64,000 nt of DNA, from the NCBI RefSeq assembly GCF_017814915.1, contig NZ_JAGIPZ010000003.1:124001-188000 (forward strand), read 5' to 3'. The position numbers and the translations under genes are program-made. The notes beneath the pieces are model-generated. The model was not told where the DNA came from. It searched no databases and was given only the letters and a program-made list of their open reading frames with translations. How positions within the stretch are numbered: the first letter of the stretch is position 1; each line of letters opens with the position of its first letter. This document shows positions 1 through 7,709 of the stretch, in pieces. The DNA is from Herbaspirillum sp. LeCh32-8. GTDB lineage: Bacteria; Pseudomonadota; Gammaproteobacteria; Burkholderiales; Burkholderiaceae_D.

Positions 1-1206
1 GTACTGCGCCTTGGTCTGGAAATAGGTGCGCTGCGCATCAAGGACGTCGAGGTAGCCGAACTTCCCCAGCTCGAACCCGATCCGCGCAGCTTGATAGGCG
101 CTGTGCGCTGCCGGAACAATCTCGCTGCGCAAGGCGGCGGCTTCTTCCCTGGCGTTGCGCAGGCGTTCGAAGCTTTGTGCGGCTTCGCCTTGCATCTGCA
201 CTTCGACGATCGAGAGCTCGTCGCGCGCTTTGTCGACGCGCTTCAATGCCTCGAGCTCGTTGCCCTTGTTGCTGTCCAGCACGGGAATGGGGACGGAGAA
301 GCCGACCACCCACATGTTTCGGGCGCTCGACTCATCTCGCTTGTTGCCGAAGGTGAGGCTCACATCGGGCGTGCGCTTGCCGGTCTCGATGCTGGCAAGC
401 GCGCGACGGCGTTCGACCTCAAGCTGCGCGAGCTTCACCGCGGGCCCGCCTGCCACCCTCTCGGTCAGCTGCGCAATCGCCGGCAGCGCCGGCAAGGATT
501 CGACGCCGCCATCGCTCAGCTGGAACTCGTTGCCGACCGAGCTCCAGAACATCGCCAGTTTCTTTTGCGCGAGGATCAGATCGCTGTCGGCCTGGTTCAG
601 CTCCAATTGCGCGCCGGACTCAGCCACCTTCGCCCTGGTTTGCTCAACGGGAGAAATCTTGCCCGCCGCGACGCGGCGGCCAGTCATGTCGGCAGAGGTC
701 TTTGCCAGGCCCAGCAGCTCCTTGGCCAGGCGCTGGCGCTCCAGCGCCACCATCACGTCGTAGTAAGCCGCAATAACGCCGGCGCGAATCTCGGTGCGCT
801 TCGCGGCGTAGTCCAGCAATGCCATGTCGCGCGCGCGCTGGGCAGCCTCGATACGGGCGCTGCGCTTGCCGCCCAGTTCAATGGGTTGCGTGATTTGATA
901 TGTCGTTGTCCGGCTGGACTTGCGCAAGTCCTCCATCAGTGCCGAGAACTCCGGATTGGGCCGTGCGCCGGCTTGGATGATAGTCGCCTCAACGGCGTCG
1001 ATTTCCTTGCGGGCAGCGGCCAGGGTCTTGTTCTGCTCAAACGCCAGGTCGATGGCCGCCGGCAGCGACAACAGGCGCGGCTCCTTGGCAAGGGACGACG
1101 CAGTGTAGGGTTGGGGTGGTTCCGTGTTTCCATGCGCAGTGGACTGCGCATGGCTGGGGCCGGCTGCAAGCAGCCCGAGCGCCAGCAAAAAGCTGTGCCG
1201 ATACAT
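1..1206 (-). CDS. czcC: CzcC/CusC-type outer-membrane efflux protein, C-terminus cut by window edge
   Basis: Reverse-strand reading gives 402 codons with no stop before the window edge. The ATG at 1206 is preceded by a GGAG about eight bases upstream. The N-terminus is a signal peptide ending in PSHAQ. An OEP-type helical repeat follows with the CzcC-like stretch ITQPIELGGKRSARIEAA, and near the edge FELGKFGYLDVLDAQRTYF, typical of the end of the second repeat. TolC-family proteins of this type form the outer-membrane channel of RND metal efflux pumps and run about 420 residues, so only about 20 are missing. The neighbouring czcI and the CzcRS-type regulators support a czcICBA operon, with czcB and czcA expected beyond the left edge. 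The metal (Zn/Cd/Co versus Cu/Ag) cannot be fixed from this protein alone. Confidence 0.88.
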   Translation of the reverse strand, partial: MYRHSFLLALGLLAAGPSHAQSTAHGNTEPPQPYTASSLAKEPRLLSLPAAIDLAFEQNKTLAAARKEIDAVEATIIQAGARPNPEFSALMEDLRKSSRTTTYQITQPIELGGKRSARIEAAQRARDMALLDYAAKRTEIRAGVIAAYYDVMVALERQRLAKELLGLAKTSADMTGRRVAAGKISPVEQTRAKVAESGAQLELNQADSDLILAQKKLAMFWSSVGNEFQLSDGGVESLPALPAIAQLTERVAGGPAVKLAQLEVERRRALASIETGKRTPDVSLTFGNKRDESSARNMWVVGFSVPIPVLDSNKGNELEALKRVDKARDELSIVEVQMQGEAAQSFERLRNAREEAAALRSEIVPAAHSAYQAARIGFELGKFGYLDVLDAQRTYFQTKAQY

Positions 1207-1274
1207 CGAATTCTCCGGTGATGAAAAGGGGAATTCGGCGAGAGCAGTTGTAAGTGTGGATTGTTCTCGCCGAG

Positions 1275-1637
1275 TTAGGCGGCGAGCGGCCAATTGGGCT
1301 TGTCAGGCCCGTCGGCTATATGGGAAGCGGGATGTGGAAAGTAGCCGGGAGGCGACTTCTGCTCGGCAAGCGGGGGAGCCGCCACGCTCAAGCGGCCGAT
1401 CTGCACCGACTTCATGCAGCAAAAATGGCACAAAGAACAGCCGGTATCGCTGTCGCCGGTCTTTGATTTCCCGGACCCGGCGTTCTCATCGGCCGCGGCT
1501 GTCGCGGCTGCCGGATGCTCGTGGTGCCCCACATGCGCCGGCGCCCGATCGTTTTCCGCCTGGCAATAGGATGCCATCGCCGCCCAGGAGAGCTGCATCG
1601 GCAACAACAAAGCAAGCAGGATAATCAGTGCGCGCAT
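1275..1637 (-). CDS. czcI: CzcI-like periplasmic metal-resistance accessory protein
   Basis: A 120-residue protein with an N-terminal signal peptide (MRALIILLALLLPMQLSWA), then the family-typical segment YCQAEN, a histidine patch HVGHHEH around residues 36-42, and a C-C cluster CSLCHFCC around residues 67-74. These are features of CzcI proteins, which sit at the head of czcICBA operons and are thought to be periplasmic modulators of pump expression. It lies 68 bp upstream of czcC on the same strand, the expected order. The downstream half is proline-rich and probably flexible. The family's biochemical role is poorly known. Histidine and cysteine clusters suggest metal binding, but that is inference. 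Confidence 0.85.
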   Translation of the reverse strand: MRALIILLALLLPMQLSWAAMASYCQAENDRAPAHVGHHEHPAAATAAADENAGSGKSKTGDSDTGCSLCHFCCMKSVQIGRLSVAAPPLAEQKSPPGYFPHPASHIADGPDKPNWPLAA

Positions 1638-1685
1638 GGTGAAAAGAATAATGGCTACCAGCCGTACCGACCGGCGGCCATGCAG

Positions 1686-1727
1686 TCAATGAGCAACATG
1701 GTCATGGTCGTGGCCATGACCATTCAT
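1686..1727 (-). other. 13-codon histidine-rich mini-ORF within a perfect inverted repeat
   Basis: On the reverse strand an ATG at 1727 opens MNGHGHDHDHVAH followed by TGA. It is in the same frame as the upstream DUF4148 gene, three codons after that gene's TAA stop. The DNA also contains a perfect 10-bp inverted repeat (ATGGTCATGG at 1698-1707, CCATGACCAT at 1714-1723). No Shine-Dalgarno sequence is visible. It may be a chance by-product of a hairpin, an attenuator, or a metal-binding mini-peptide. Confidence 0.25.
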
Positions 1728-1736
1728 CGGCGGCGA

Positions 1737-2027
1737 TTATGCACCGTTGTACAGCGACGCGTCAAAGCCCTTGCCTTGGGTCGGGCTGCCGGCAGCATCC
1801 GGCTTGACCGAGCTGACCGGCGCCGGCTTGCCCAAGCGTGCGGCTTCCAGCTCGGCGACCACATCGGCGCGGGTCTTGGTGCTGACGAACTTGATCACCG
1901 GGTAGTTGTTGCGGGCGCTCAGGTTGGCTTGATCGCGCTCGGCTTCGGTCTTGACGGTCGACTGTGCGAAGGCCGACAGCGACAGAACGCTCACCATGGC
2001 GCCGAACAGGATTTGGGTTGCTTTCAT
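1737..2027 (-). CDS. DUF4148 family small secreted protein
   Basis: A 96-residue protein with a clear signal peptide (MKATQILFGAMVSVLSLSAFA) and a short mature part ending in FDASLYNGA. The pattern of a charged helix containing TRADVVAELEAAR and the terminal SLYxGA motif is that of DUF4148, a family of small periplasmic proteins of unknown function common in Burkholderiales. A paralogue with the same ending (SLYTGA) is at 35809-36066. This copy sits between czcI and the divergent metal-responsive two-component genes and could be under the same control. That would be regulation by context only, since no metal-binding signature is present in the mature protein. Confidence 0.85.
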   Translation of the reverse strand: MKATQILFGAMVSVLSLSAFAQSTVKTEAERDQANLSARNNYPVIKFVSTKTRADVVAELEAARLGKPAPVSSVKPDAAGSPTQGKGFDASLYNGA

Positions 2028-2156
2028 GACGTTTCTCCTAGAATGGAAGTGGAAAAGAGTTTGCCCGAATCAGGCGGTTTCGACCGCCAACTCCTGGTGT
2101 GGCGCATCGTTGGAATGAATTCTAAGGAGCGGGTACGAACAGAAAGATTGCCCAGT

Positions 2157-2174
2157 CATTACAGATTTGTAATG
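2157..2174. promoter_or_regulatory. Perfect palindrome, candidate CzcR/CopR operator
   Basis: CATTACAGATTTGTAATG: 7-bp arms separated by GATT. It lies 54 bp upstream of the response regulator start and 130 bp upstream of the divergent DUF4148 gene. Metal-responsive OmpR-family regulators usually bind AT-rich inverted repeats of this kind in shared promoter regions. Binding is inferred. Confidence 0.6.
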
Positions 2175-2227
2175 AATACGGGGGACGGCCCGGTCAGAAT
2201 AGGGCGGTATTCGATGGGAACGAAATC

Positions 2228-2899
2228 ATGCACATCCTGCTGGTAGAAGACGAACCGAAATCCGGAGAGTATCTGCGCCGCGGCCTGAGCGAGTCCGGCT
2301 TTGTCGTCGACTGGGTACGGTCCGGCGTGGACGGCTTGCATCACGCGCGCACGCTGGAATACAAACTCGTCATCCTGGACGTGATGCTGCCGGGCATGAA
2401 TGGCTGGGATATCCTGCGTGAATTACGCCGCAGCCATGACACGCCGGTGCTTTTCCTCACCGCCCGCGACGACATCGAGGATCGCGTCAAGGGGCTGGAG
2501 CTGGGCGCGGATGATTACCTGGTCAAGCCGTTTGCATTCACCGAGCTGCTCGCACGGGTGCGCACGTTGCTGCGCCGCGGACCGAGCCGGGAGTCCGACG
2601 TGATCGAGTACGCCGGCCTGCAGCTGGACGTATTGCGCAGAAAGGTGACACGCGACTCGCAGCGCATTGACCTGACTGCCAAGGAGTTTGCCCTGCTGCA
2701 CATGCTGATCCGTCGCCCGGGCGAAGTGCTCTCGCGTCCCCAGATCGCTTCCCAGGTATGGGACATGAATTTCGACAGCGACACCAACGTGGTCGACGTC
2801 GCGGTGCGTCGCCTGCGCGCCAAGCTGGATGACGGCTTCGACAACAAATTGCTGCATACCGTCTGGGGAATGGGGTACGTCTTCGAGGCGCGAAATTGA
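2228..2899 (+). CDS. Heavy-metal response regulator, OmpR/PhoB class (CzcR/CusR/CopR type)
   Basis: A 223-residue regulator with a receiver domain at about 1-115 and a winged-helix DNA-binding domain at about 125-220. The acidic pocket is VEDE near residue 7, the phosphorylation site is Asp51 in [10 protein letters not shown], and Lys101 lies in LVKPFAF. The full-length match in spacing to CzcR/CusR/CopR regulators (223-227 residues), including [22 protein letters not shown], points to metal-responsive control. It partners with the kinase that overlaps its stop codon and is divergent from the czc/DUF4148 genes it probably activates. A perfect palindrome 54 bp upstream is a candidate autoregulatory site. 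Confidence 0.9.
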   Translation: MHILLVEDEPKSGEYLRRGLSESGFVVDWVRSGVDGLHHARTLEYKLVILDVMLPGMNGWDILRELRRSHDTPVLFLTARDDIEDRVKGLELGADDYLVKPFAFTELLARVRTLLRRGPSRESDVIEYAGLQLDVLRRKVTRDSQRIDLTAKEFALLHMLIRRPGEVLSRPQIASQVWDMNFDSDTNVVDVAVRRLRAKLDDGFDNKLLHTVWGMGYVFEARN

Positions 2900-4332
2900 G
2901 CGCCAGGAATCCCGCCTCGATGGCGTCCCGCCTGGTGAGCCTGTTTGCGCTGGTGGCCATCATCACCTTCGCCGCAGTCGGCACCTACCTGTATCGCTCC
3001 CTGTACGTCCAGCTTGAACGGCGGGACGATGAAGAATTGATCGGCAAGAGTCGCTCCATCGGTCACCTGATCCAGGAGGCCGCCTCTATCGAGAGCATCA
3101 AAGCCAACCGGCACGCCATGCTGGATACCATCAGCGGTCACGACCGGTTGCTGGTGCTCATCACCGATGCGGCAGGCGCCACTATTTTGAAGAACTACAC
3201 GGGCTCCGAAGAAGAAGGAACGGCGCTGTTGAACAGTCTGCAGACAGCCCGGCCCAATACGCTTGGGCGTGTCGTATTGGAAGAGAACAGCGCCCGCCTC
3301 ATCGCAAGCAGACCCACGACCAGCTCCGGCGAAGAGACCCTGGTGGTGGTGGCGCGCACGGCATCGGACCGCATGGAGCTGCTGGCGAACTACCGTACCG
3401 AGGTCTGGTACGCGGCCACCATCGGCACCCTTCTGGCGACAATCCTGAGCTTCTTCCTCGTTCGCAGCGGCCTGCGACCGTTGCGCCTGATGGCGGCGCA
3501 GACCCATGCCATTTCGGCCAACCGACTGGATACCCGGCTGGACATCCGGTCAGCGCCCAGGGAGCTGCACGAGATCGTGGAGTCGTTCAATGCGATGCTC
3601 GATCGTCTGCATCGCAGCTTTGAGCAACTGACACAGTTCTCGGCCGATCTGGCGCACGACCTGCGCACGCCGCTCAACAATCTCATGGTCCAGACGCAGG
3701 TCGCGCTGGGCAAGCAGCGATCCTTTGAGGAATACCAGGGTCTGCTCAGCTCCAACATTGAAGAATATGAACGCCTGGCCCGGATGATGGAAAGCATGCT
3801 GTTCCTCGCAAGAGCGGAAAATGCCCACGTCGCCGTGAAGATTCAATTACTCAGCATCGAGGATGAATTGACCAGGATCTTCGACTACTTCGAAGGGATC
3901 GCCGACGAAGCGAGGGTCAAGATTGTCGTTGACGGCTCAGGGGAAATTTTTGCCGATCCGATATTGTTGCGCAGGGCGCTCGGCAACCTGATTGCCAATG
4001 CCATCCGATATACCCCCGCAGGGAGAACCATCCGCGTTGAGGCAACGCAGACCGGCGACGCCACAAGCCTGACGGTGTCCAATCCCGGCGAAGGCATTCA
4101 CCCTGACGTGCTTGGCCGGATCTTTGATCGCTTCTACCGGGCCGACGCGTCGCGCAGCAGTTCCGGCGGATCAAGCGGGCTTGGCCTGGCCATCGTACGC
4201 TCGATTGTGAACCTGCACGGCGGAGAAGCATCGGTCGAAAGCATACCAGGCGAGCGCACAATATTCAGGCTGACGTTTCCCAAGGAAAGACCCGGGCGCT
4301 CCGCCAGCGGCCCTGCTCCGATGCAGAAATAA
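2896..4332 (+). CDS. Heavy-metal sensor histidine kinase (CzcS/CusS type)
   Basis: A 478-residue membrane kinase. TM1 is at about 13-35, a periplasmic sensor region at about 36-168, TM2 at about 172-190, then HAMP, a HisKA domain with the phospho-acceptor His254 in [14 protein letters not shown], and a HATPase domain with the N box [11 protein letters not shown] and G boxes ([15 protein letters not shown]). This is the CzcS/CusS layout. It is predicted to sense periplasmic metal and phosphorylate the preceding regulator. The longest frame starts at a TTG overlapping the regulator's TGA by four bases. An ATG at 2920 ([10 protein letters not shown]) is an equally plausible start, eight codons shorter. 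Confidence 0.9.
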   Translation: MSARNPASMASRLVSLFALVAIITFAAVGTYLYRSLYVQLERRDDEELIGKSRSIGHLIQEAASIESIKANRHAMLDTISGHDRLLVLITDAAGATILKNYTGSEEEGTALLNSLQTARPNTLGRVVLEENSARLIASRPTTSSGEETLVVVARTASDRMELLANYRTEVWYAATIGTLLATILSFFLVRSGLRPLRLMAAQTHAISANRLDTRLDIRSAPRELHEIVESFNAMLDRLHRSFEQLTQFSADLAHDLRTPLNNLMVQTQVALGKQRSFEEYQGLLSSNIEEYERLARMMESMLFLARAENAHVAVKIQLLSIEDELTRIFDYFEGIADEARVKIVVDGSGEIFADPILLRRALGNLIANAIRYTPAGRTIRVEATQTGDATSLTVSNPGEGIHPDVLGRIFDRFYRADASRSSSGGSSGLGLAIVRSIVNLHGGEASVESIPGERTIFRLTFPKERPGRSASGPAPMQK

Positions 4333-4335
4333 AAA

Positions 4336-4363
4336 ACGGTGTTGCCTTTGCAGACAACACCGT
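4336..4363 (-). terminator. Rho-independent terminator of the porin gene
   Basis: Nine-bp perfect stem (ACGGTGTTG / CAACACCGT) with a 10-base loop. Read on the reverse strand it is followed by a T run, so it best serves the leftward porin gene. On the forward strand the T tract after the stem is poor, although it lies just past the kinase stop. Confidence 0.8.
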
Positions 4364-4403
4364 ATCAAATACTGCTCCTCTCAAGACTATTCAGGCGTCG
4401 CGC

Positions 4404-5543
4404 TTAGAACTTGTGACGCACGCCCACGCGCAGGACGTTCTGGCTGGAATCGTCAAACGGACCGAAGTCGCCGGCGTTGTTGATCACGCCCGGGTTGACA
4501 ACATCCTTGGCGCGCAGGTTGCTGTACAGCGCGTAGACGTCGGTGCGCTTGGACAGGAAATAGTCCACGCCCAGGTTGAACTGGGTGGTCTTGCCCGAGG
4601 TCTTCAGGGTGCTGCCGGCGACGCGGTTGAAGTCCATGCGCGAATGGATCACGCTACCCAGCAGATGCAGGTTCTGGGTCAGGCTGTAGTCCACGCCGAG
4701 GTCGAAGATGTTAGCCTTGCGTGCGGTGCTCACCGACGGCAGCACTGCAGTCTGGTTGGCCACCACCGGGCGCTTGCCTTGCGACCATGCGCCGAACAGC
4801 TTGGCCGGACCGAACTGGTAGCTGGAGCCGATGGTGAAGGTCTTCAGGTTGGTATCGCCCGCAGCGGCCGCCGGGGTGATTTGTGCCGCCGACAGCTTGG
4901 TCTGGAAGTAGGCGCCGCCGATGCTGAACGGACCGTTGGAGTAGCTGCCGCCGATGCCGAAGCCCTGGCCGGCGGAGGTCTTGCCGGCCACTTCGCCGAA
5001 CGAGTAGTACAGGCTGCCGACGAAGCCGCCCATGTTGTTGGTGTCGTAACGCACGGAGTTGTCGTTACGGCCGGTGGAGGTGCGGTCCAGGTTGTTGGCG
5101 TGGGCGCCCTTCTGGCCATTCTGGCCGAAGGCTTGCGCCGAGGTGTACTTGGAGCCGATGTCATCCAGGTAGTCCGCTTGGCGACCCACGGTCACGGTGC
5201 CGAAACCGCCCGACAGACCGACCACCGACTTGCGGTCGAAGATGGTCGCGGCCGAACCCATGGCGCCGGTGTCGGAGTTAAAGCCGTTTTCCAGAACGAA
5301 CAGTGCCTTCAGGCCGCCGCCCAGATCCTCCGTGCCCTTGAAGCCGATGCGCGAGCTGGACAGTGCGCCCGATTCCATACCGAAGCGGGAACCGTTGCTG
5401 CCCGGCGTGGTGCCGCGGGAGACGCTGCTGCTGTACGAGATGGCAGTGTCGACGATACCGTAGATGGTGACGCTGCTTTGCGCTTGCGCGGCGGTCGAGG
5501 CGATCAGCCCCAGAGCGGCCAATGCAAATGCTGTCTTTTTCAT
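4404..5543 (-). CDS. Gram-negative general porin
   Basis: A 379-residue outer-membrane beta-barrel. The signal peptide MKKTAFALAALGLIASTAAQA is followed by QSSVTIYGIVDTAISY, the standard first strand of betaproteobacterial trimeric porins, and the chain ends in VGVRHKF with the terminal phenylalanine needed for barrel assembly. A FKGTEDLGGGLKALFVLENGF segment early in the barrel is characteristic of the family. Function is passive diffusion of small hydrophilic solutes. Solute selectivity is not readable. The gene is monocistronic, ends at a strong terminator, and has a long untranslated or regulatory upstream region with several palindromes. Confidence 0.92.
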   Translation of the reverse strand: MKKTAFALAALGLIASTAAQAQSSVTIYGIVDTAISYSSSVSRGTTPGSNGSRFGMESGALSSSRIGFKGTEDLGGGLKALFVLENGFNSDTGAMGSAATIFDRKSVVGLSGGFGTVTVGRQADYLDDIGSKYTSAQAFGQNGQKGAHANNLDRTSTGRNDNSVRYDTNNMGGFVGSLYYSFGEVAGKTSAGQGFGIGGSYSNGPFSIGGAYFQTKLSAAQITPAAAAGDTNLKTFTIGSSYQFGPAKLFGAWSQGKRPVVANQTAVLPSVSTARKANIFDLGVDYSLTQNLHLLGSVIHSRMDFNRVAGSTLKTSGKTTQFNLGVDYFLSKRTDVYALYSNLRAKDVVNPGVINNAGDFGPFDDSSQNVLRVGVRHKF

Positions 5544-6294
5544 GAATACCCCTGAAAGTTTGAAAATTTAAGGTCGAGTCGACCCCGGGCCCATTCTTAG
5601 GGCCCTATCGCATTCAGCCCCGACGAAGGCGCGAAACCGTCCCTACGGACATTCCCGTATTCGTCGAAGCCAAACAGAATGGCGATGTGTTTCGCGGCGG
5701 TGTCTCACCCTCGCGCCGCGTTGTGTACAGGGCTCTGTGGCCCATTGGAGCGGCCGCGCATGCTGGTGCGCGCCGGCCGGCATTGTCATTGCGCTGATTG
5801 CCGACCAAACGTCAGCGTTTTGTCAGCTATCTGCTACGAGGCGGACTATACGGCCCAATTTTTACTGCTGTGTTACATGAGTGAAATTTCTTTCATTTTC
5901 CTCAAGAGGCGTCAAGCAGTCGATCACGGCAAAGCCCTGCCGGGGCCGCCGTTTTCGCCGGGCATCTGATACCGGGAAAAAGAGCAACGTCGCATAACGT
6001 GTCTCCATCCCGCATTGGCGCCTGCCGGGAGCGTTTTTCATTCCTGGGATAGAATCGACAGCCTAGTCAGCGATACACCTCCCGCACCGCCGCTTCTTTT
6101 CCGACGGCCCCGCTCATGTGTTTGCCAGCCCCCGCGACATCCGCCCCGCAGCCTGCACGCCGCGCCGATACCGCTTATGCTTCATGAGCCGGTGCAACGA
6201 TGCGCCGGCCGGAAGGTCGGATGAAACGACTCCACCCGCCGGGATACGCCTGGCGGCAGCGGCGCCGCCGCCAAACCCAACGAGCCTGTTTGCC
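5544..6294. other. Intergenic region between divergent porin and heme oxygenase genes
   Basis: No convincing coding sequence. Close to the porin start are two palindromes: GGTCGAGTCGACC at 5572-5584, and GGGCCC repeated at 5587-5592 and 5600-5605 with a seven-base spacer, which could fold in the porin leader. An AT-richer patch at about 5840-5910 probably holds promoter elements. Short open frames here lack ribosome binding sites and family resemblance. Confidence 0.6.
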
Positions 6295-6885
6295 ATGAAT
6301 ACCGTCCTTGAACGTCCCGCCCTGCTGTCCCAGCGTCTCAAGCACGAGACCGCTGCATTGCATGAACTGATGCACGACCTGATGGAGCGAGCCCAGCCGT
6401 TTGCCAGCCGCGAACAATACGCGCGCTTCGTCGCCGCGCAATACCACTTCCAGCGCGACGTCGAGCACCTCTTTGCCGATCCTGCGATCCAGGCCGCCGT
6501 GCCCGACCTGCAGGTGCGCGGCCGCGAGGCTGCCGCGCTGGCAGACCTGGCCGACATCGGCGCCGCCGCCGGCGAAGAAGTCATCGTCACCCGCGACGTC
6601 ACCATGCCGGAGGCGCTGGGCTGGCTGTATGTGTCGGAAGGCTCGACGCTGGGCGCCGCCTTCCTGTTGAAGGAAGTGAAAGACAAACTCGGCCTGTCGG
6701 AGACCTTCGGCGCGCGCAATCTGGCGGCTTATCCGGAAGGCCGGGCGCTCGTCTGGCGTCGCTTCGTCAGCTTTCTCGACCAGCCGACGCTGGCCGCCGA
6801 CCAGCATGACGCCGTGCTCGATGGCGCAGCCGCCGCCTTCAGTCGTTTCGGCGAACTGCTCAAGCGCCACTTCGATCTGGCCTGA
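6295..6885 (+). CDS. Biliverdin-producing heme oxygenase (BphO/HemO type)
   Basis: A 196-residue soluble protein, the usual size for bacterial heme oxygenases. The N-terminal helix RLKHETAALHELMHDLMER places a probable proximal heme ligand at His23. The distal helix GWLYVSEGSTLGAAFLL carries the glycine-rich signature that kinks over the heme. It would oxidise heme to biliverdin, CO and Fe2+, either for iron recovery or to supply bilin to a photoreceptor. No bacteriophytochrome or heme-uptake gene is visible nearby. The start is the ATG at 6295, where the homologous region begins. The frame stays open 59 codons upstream but that part is not family-like. Confidence 0.88.
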   Translation: MNTVLERPALLSQRLKHETAALHELMHDLMERAQPFASREQYARFVAAQYHFQRDVEHLFADPAIQAAVPDLQVRGREAAALADLADIGAAAGEEVIVTRDVTMPEALGWLYVSEGSTLGAAFLLKEVKDKLGLSETFGARNLAAYPEGRALVWRRFVSFLDQPTLAADQHDAVLDGAAAAFSRFGELLKRHFDLA

Positions 6886-6892
6886 TCCGCCG

Positions 6893-7375
6893 GTGGATGC
6901 TTCTTCGCCATCGCCGGATCACTCCCGCGATCCCCAGAAGTCCGGTTGCGAGACTGCGCCTTCACAACAACTGGCGCCGCCCCGCACGCGCTGGCTCTGG
7001 CTGGCGCTGGCCTATGCCAGTCTGGGCATGGGGATCGTGGCCGTGTTCATCCCCGGCATTCCGACCACCGAATTCATCCTGCTGTCGGCCTGGGCCGCCG
7101 GCAAGGGTTCGCCGCGCCTGCAACGCTGGCTGGAAAGCCACCCGGTGTTCGGCAAGATGATCCACAACTGGCGCCACGGCCGCGTGGTGGCGCGACGCGC
7201 CAAGATCAGCGCCTCGCTGATGATGAGCCTGTGCCTGGTGATCATGCTGCTGACCGTGAAGCATCGCTGGATCATCGTGCTGGCCGCGTTGGGCATGGCG
7301 GCCGGGGCGATGTGGATGTGGTCGCGGCCGGAGCGGGTGGAAGATGCCAAACCCGGGGACGGGATGGCCGATTAG
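6893..7375 (+). CDS. DUF454 (YbaN) family inner-membrane protein
   Basis: The conserved part begins at RTRWLWLALAYASLGMGIVAVFIPGIPTTEFILL, a double-glycine transmembrane hairpin followed by SAWAAGKGSPRLQRWLESHPVFG, the DUF454/YbaN signature. A second hydrophobic pair follows (SLCLVIMLL, WIIVLAALGMAAGAMW). Function is unknown. The start is unclear: I use a GTG at 6893, eight bases after the heme oxygenase stop (about 160 residues), because the only upstream start in frame would overlap that gene by 80 bp. No good ribosome binding site is seen, so translational coupling to the heme oxygenase is likely. The N-terminal 30-odd residues are proline/serine-rich and may be untranslated. Confidence 0.75.
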   Translation: MDASSPSPDHSRDPQKSGCETAPSQQLAPPRTRWLWLALAYASLGMGIVAVFIPGIPTTEFILLSAWAAGKGSPRLQRWLESHPVFGKMIHNWRHGRVVARRAKISASLMMSLCLVIMLLTVKHRWIIVLAALGMAAGAMWMWSRPERVEDAKPGDGMAD

Positions 7376-7390
7376 GCATGCTGTGCAAAA

Positions 7391-7423
7391 CAAAAGGGCC
7401 GCTGCTTGCATGCGGCCCTTTTG
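7391..7423. terminator. Bidirectional terminator after DUF454 gene
   Basis: A 12-bp perfect stem CAAAAGGGCCGC / GCGGCCCTTTTG with a nine-base loop, 15 bp after the DUF454 stop. The A and T ends make it usable from either side. Confidence 0.8.
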
Positions 7424-7459
7424 CTTTCATGCTGCAGTTTCTGTTCAAGGCGCGTTCAA

Positions 7460-7490
7460 CGACGCTGGGTCCCGGCCTGCGCCGGGACGA
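7460..7490 (+). repeat. REP-like dispersed palindrome, copy 1
   Basis: Forward copy of a family with core hairpin TCCCGGCCTGCGCCGGGA preceded by CGACGCTGGG and followed by CGA. It forms an inverted pair with 7592-7620. Confidence 0.85.
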
Positions 7491-7591
7491 TAGGTAGTGT
7501 GTGTGCTCGACCAGCCGGGGGCAAATTTCTTCTTCCTGGGACGAGGAGTGGATGAGCTCGATCAACCGAGGGCTCAAGTTCCTTCCCCGGT

Positions 7592-7620
7592 GTCGTCCCG
7601 GCGCAGGCAGGGATCCAGTG
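7592..7620 (-). repeat. REP-like dispersed palindrome, copy 2
   Basis: Reverse-orientation copy (GTCGTCCCGGCGCAGGC then AGGGATCCAGTG), with one base changed in the stem. It is paired with 7460-7490 between two convergent genes. Confidence 0.85.
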
Positions 7621-7645
7621 TCTTTCGTCACGCTTCGCTGAAAAC

Positions 7646-7682
7646 AAAAAGCCTGCGCAGCTCCCACTGCGCAGGCTTTTTT
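7646..7682. terminator. Bidirectional terminator after aldo/keto reductase gene
   Basis: A 15-bp perfect stem AAAAAGCCTGCGCAG / CTGCGCAGGCTTTTT with loop CTCCCA, lying 28 bp beyond the stop of the leftward reductase gene. Confidence 0.85.
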
Positions 7683-7709
7683 CATTGCATCAGTCGACGC
7701 CGAGGCAAC

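Noticed and set aside
91..1221. 376-codon forward ORF antisense to czcC
   Set aside because: Shadow of the czcC reading frame. The reverse-strand translation has a signal peptide, a ribosome binding site and family motifs; the forward one is low-complexity with no motif.
4413..5555. 380-codon forward ORF antisense to the porin
   Set aside because: Mirror of the porin codons (GC-rich third positions keep the opposite frame open); no start signal or family resemblance.
5614..6224. Small ORFs in the porin / heme oxygenase intergenic region
   Set aside because: No ribosome binding sites, no hydrophobic or domain pattern, and overlapping open frames on both strands as expected by chance in GC-rich DNA.
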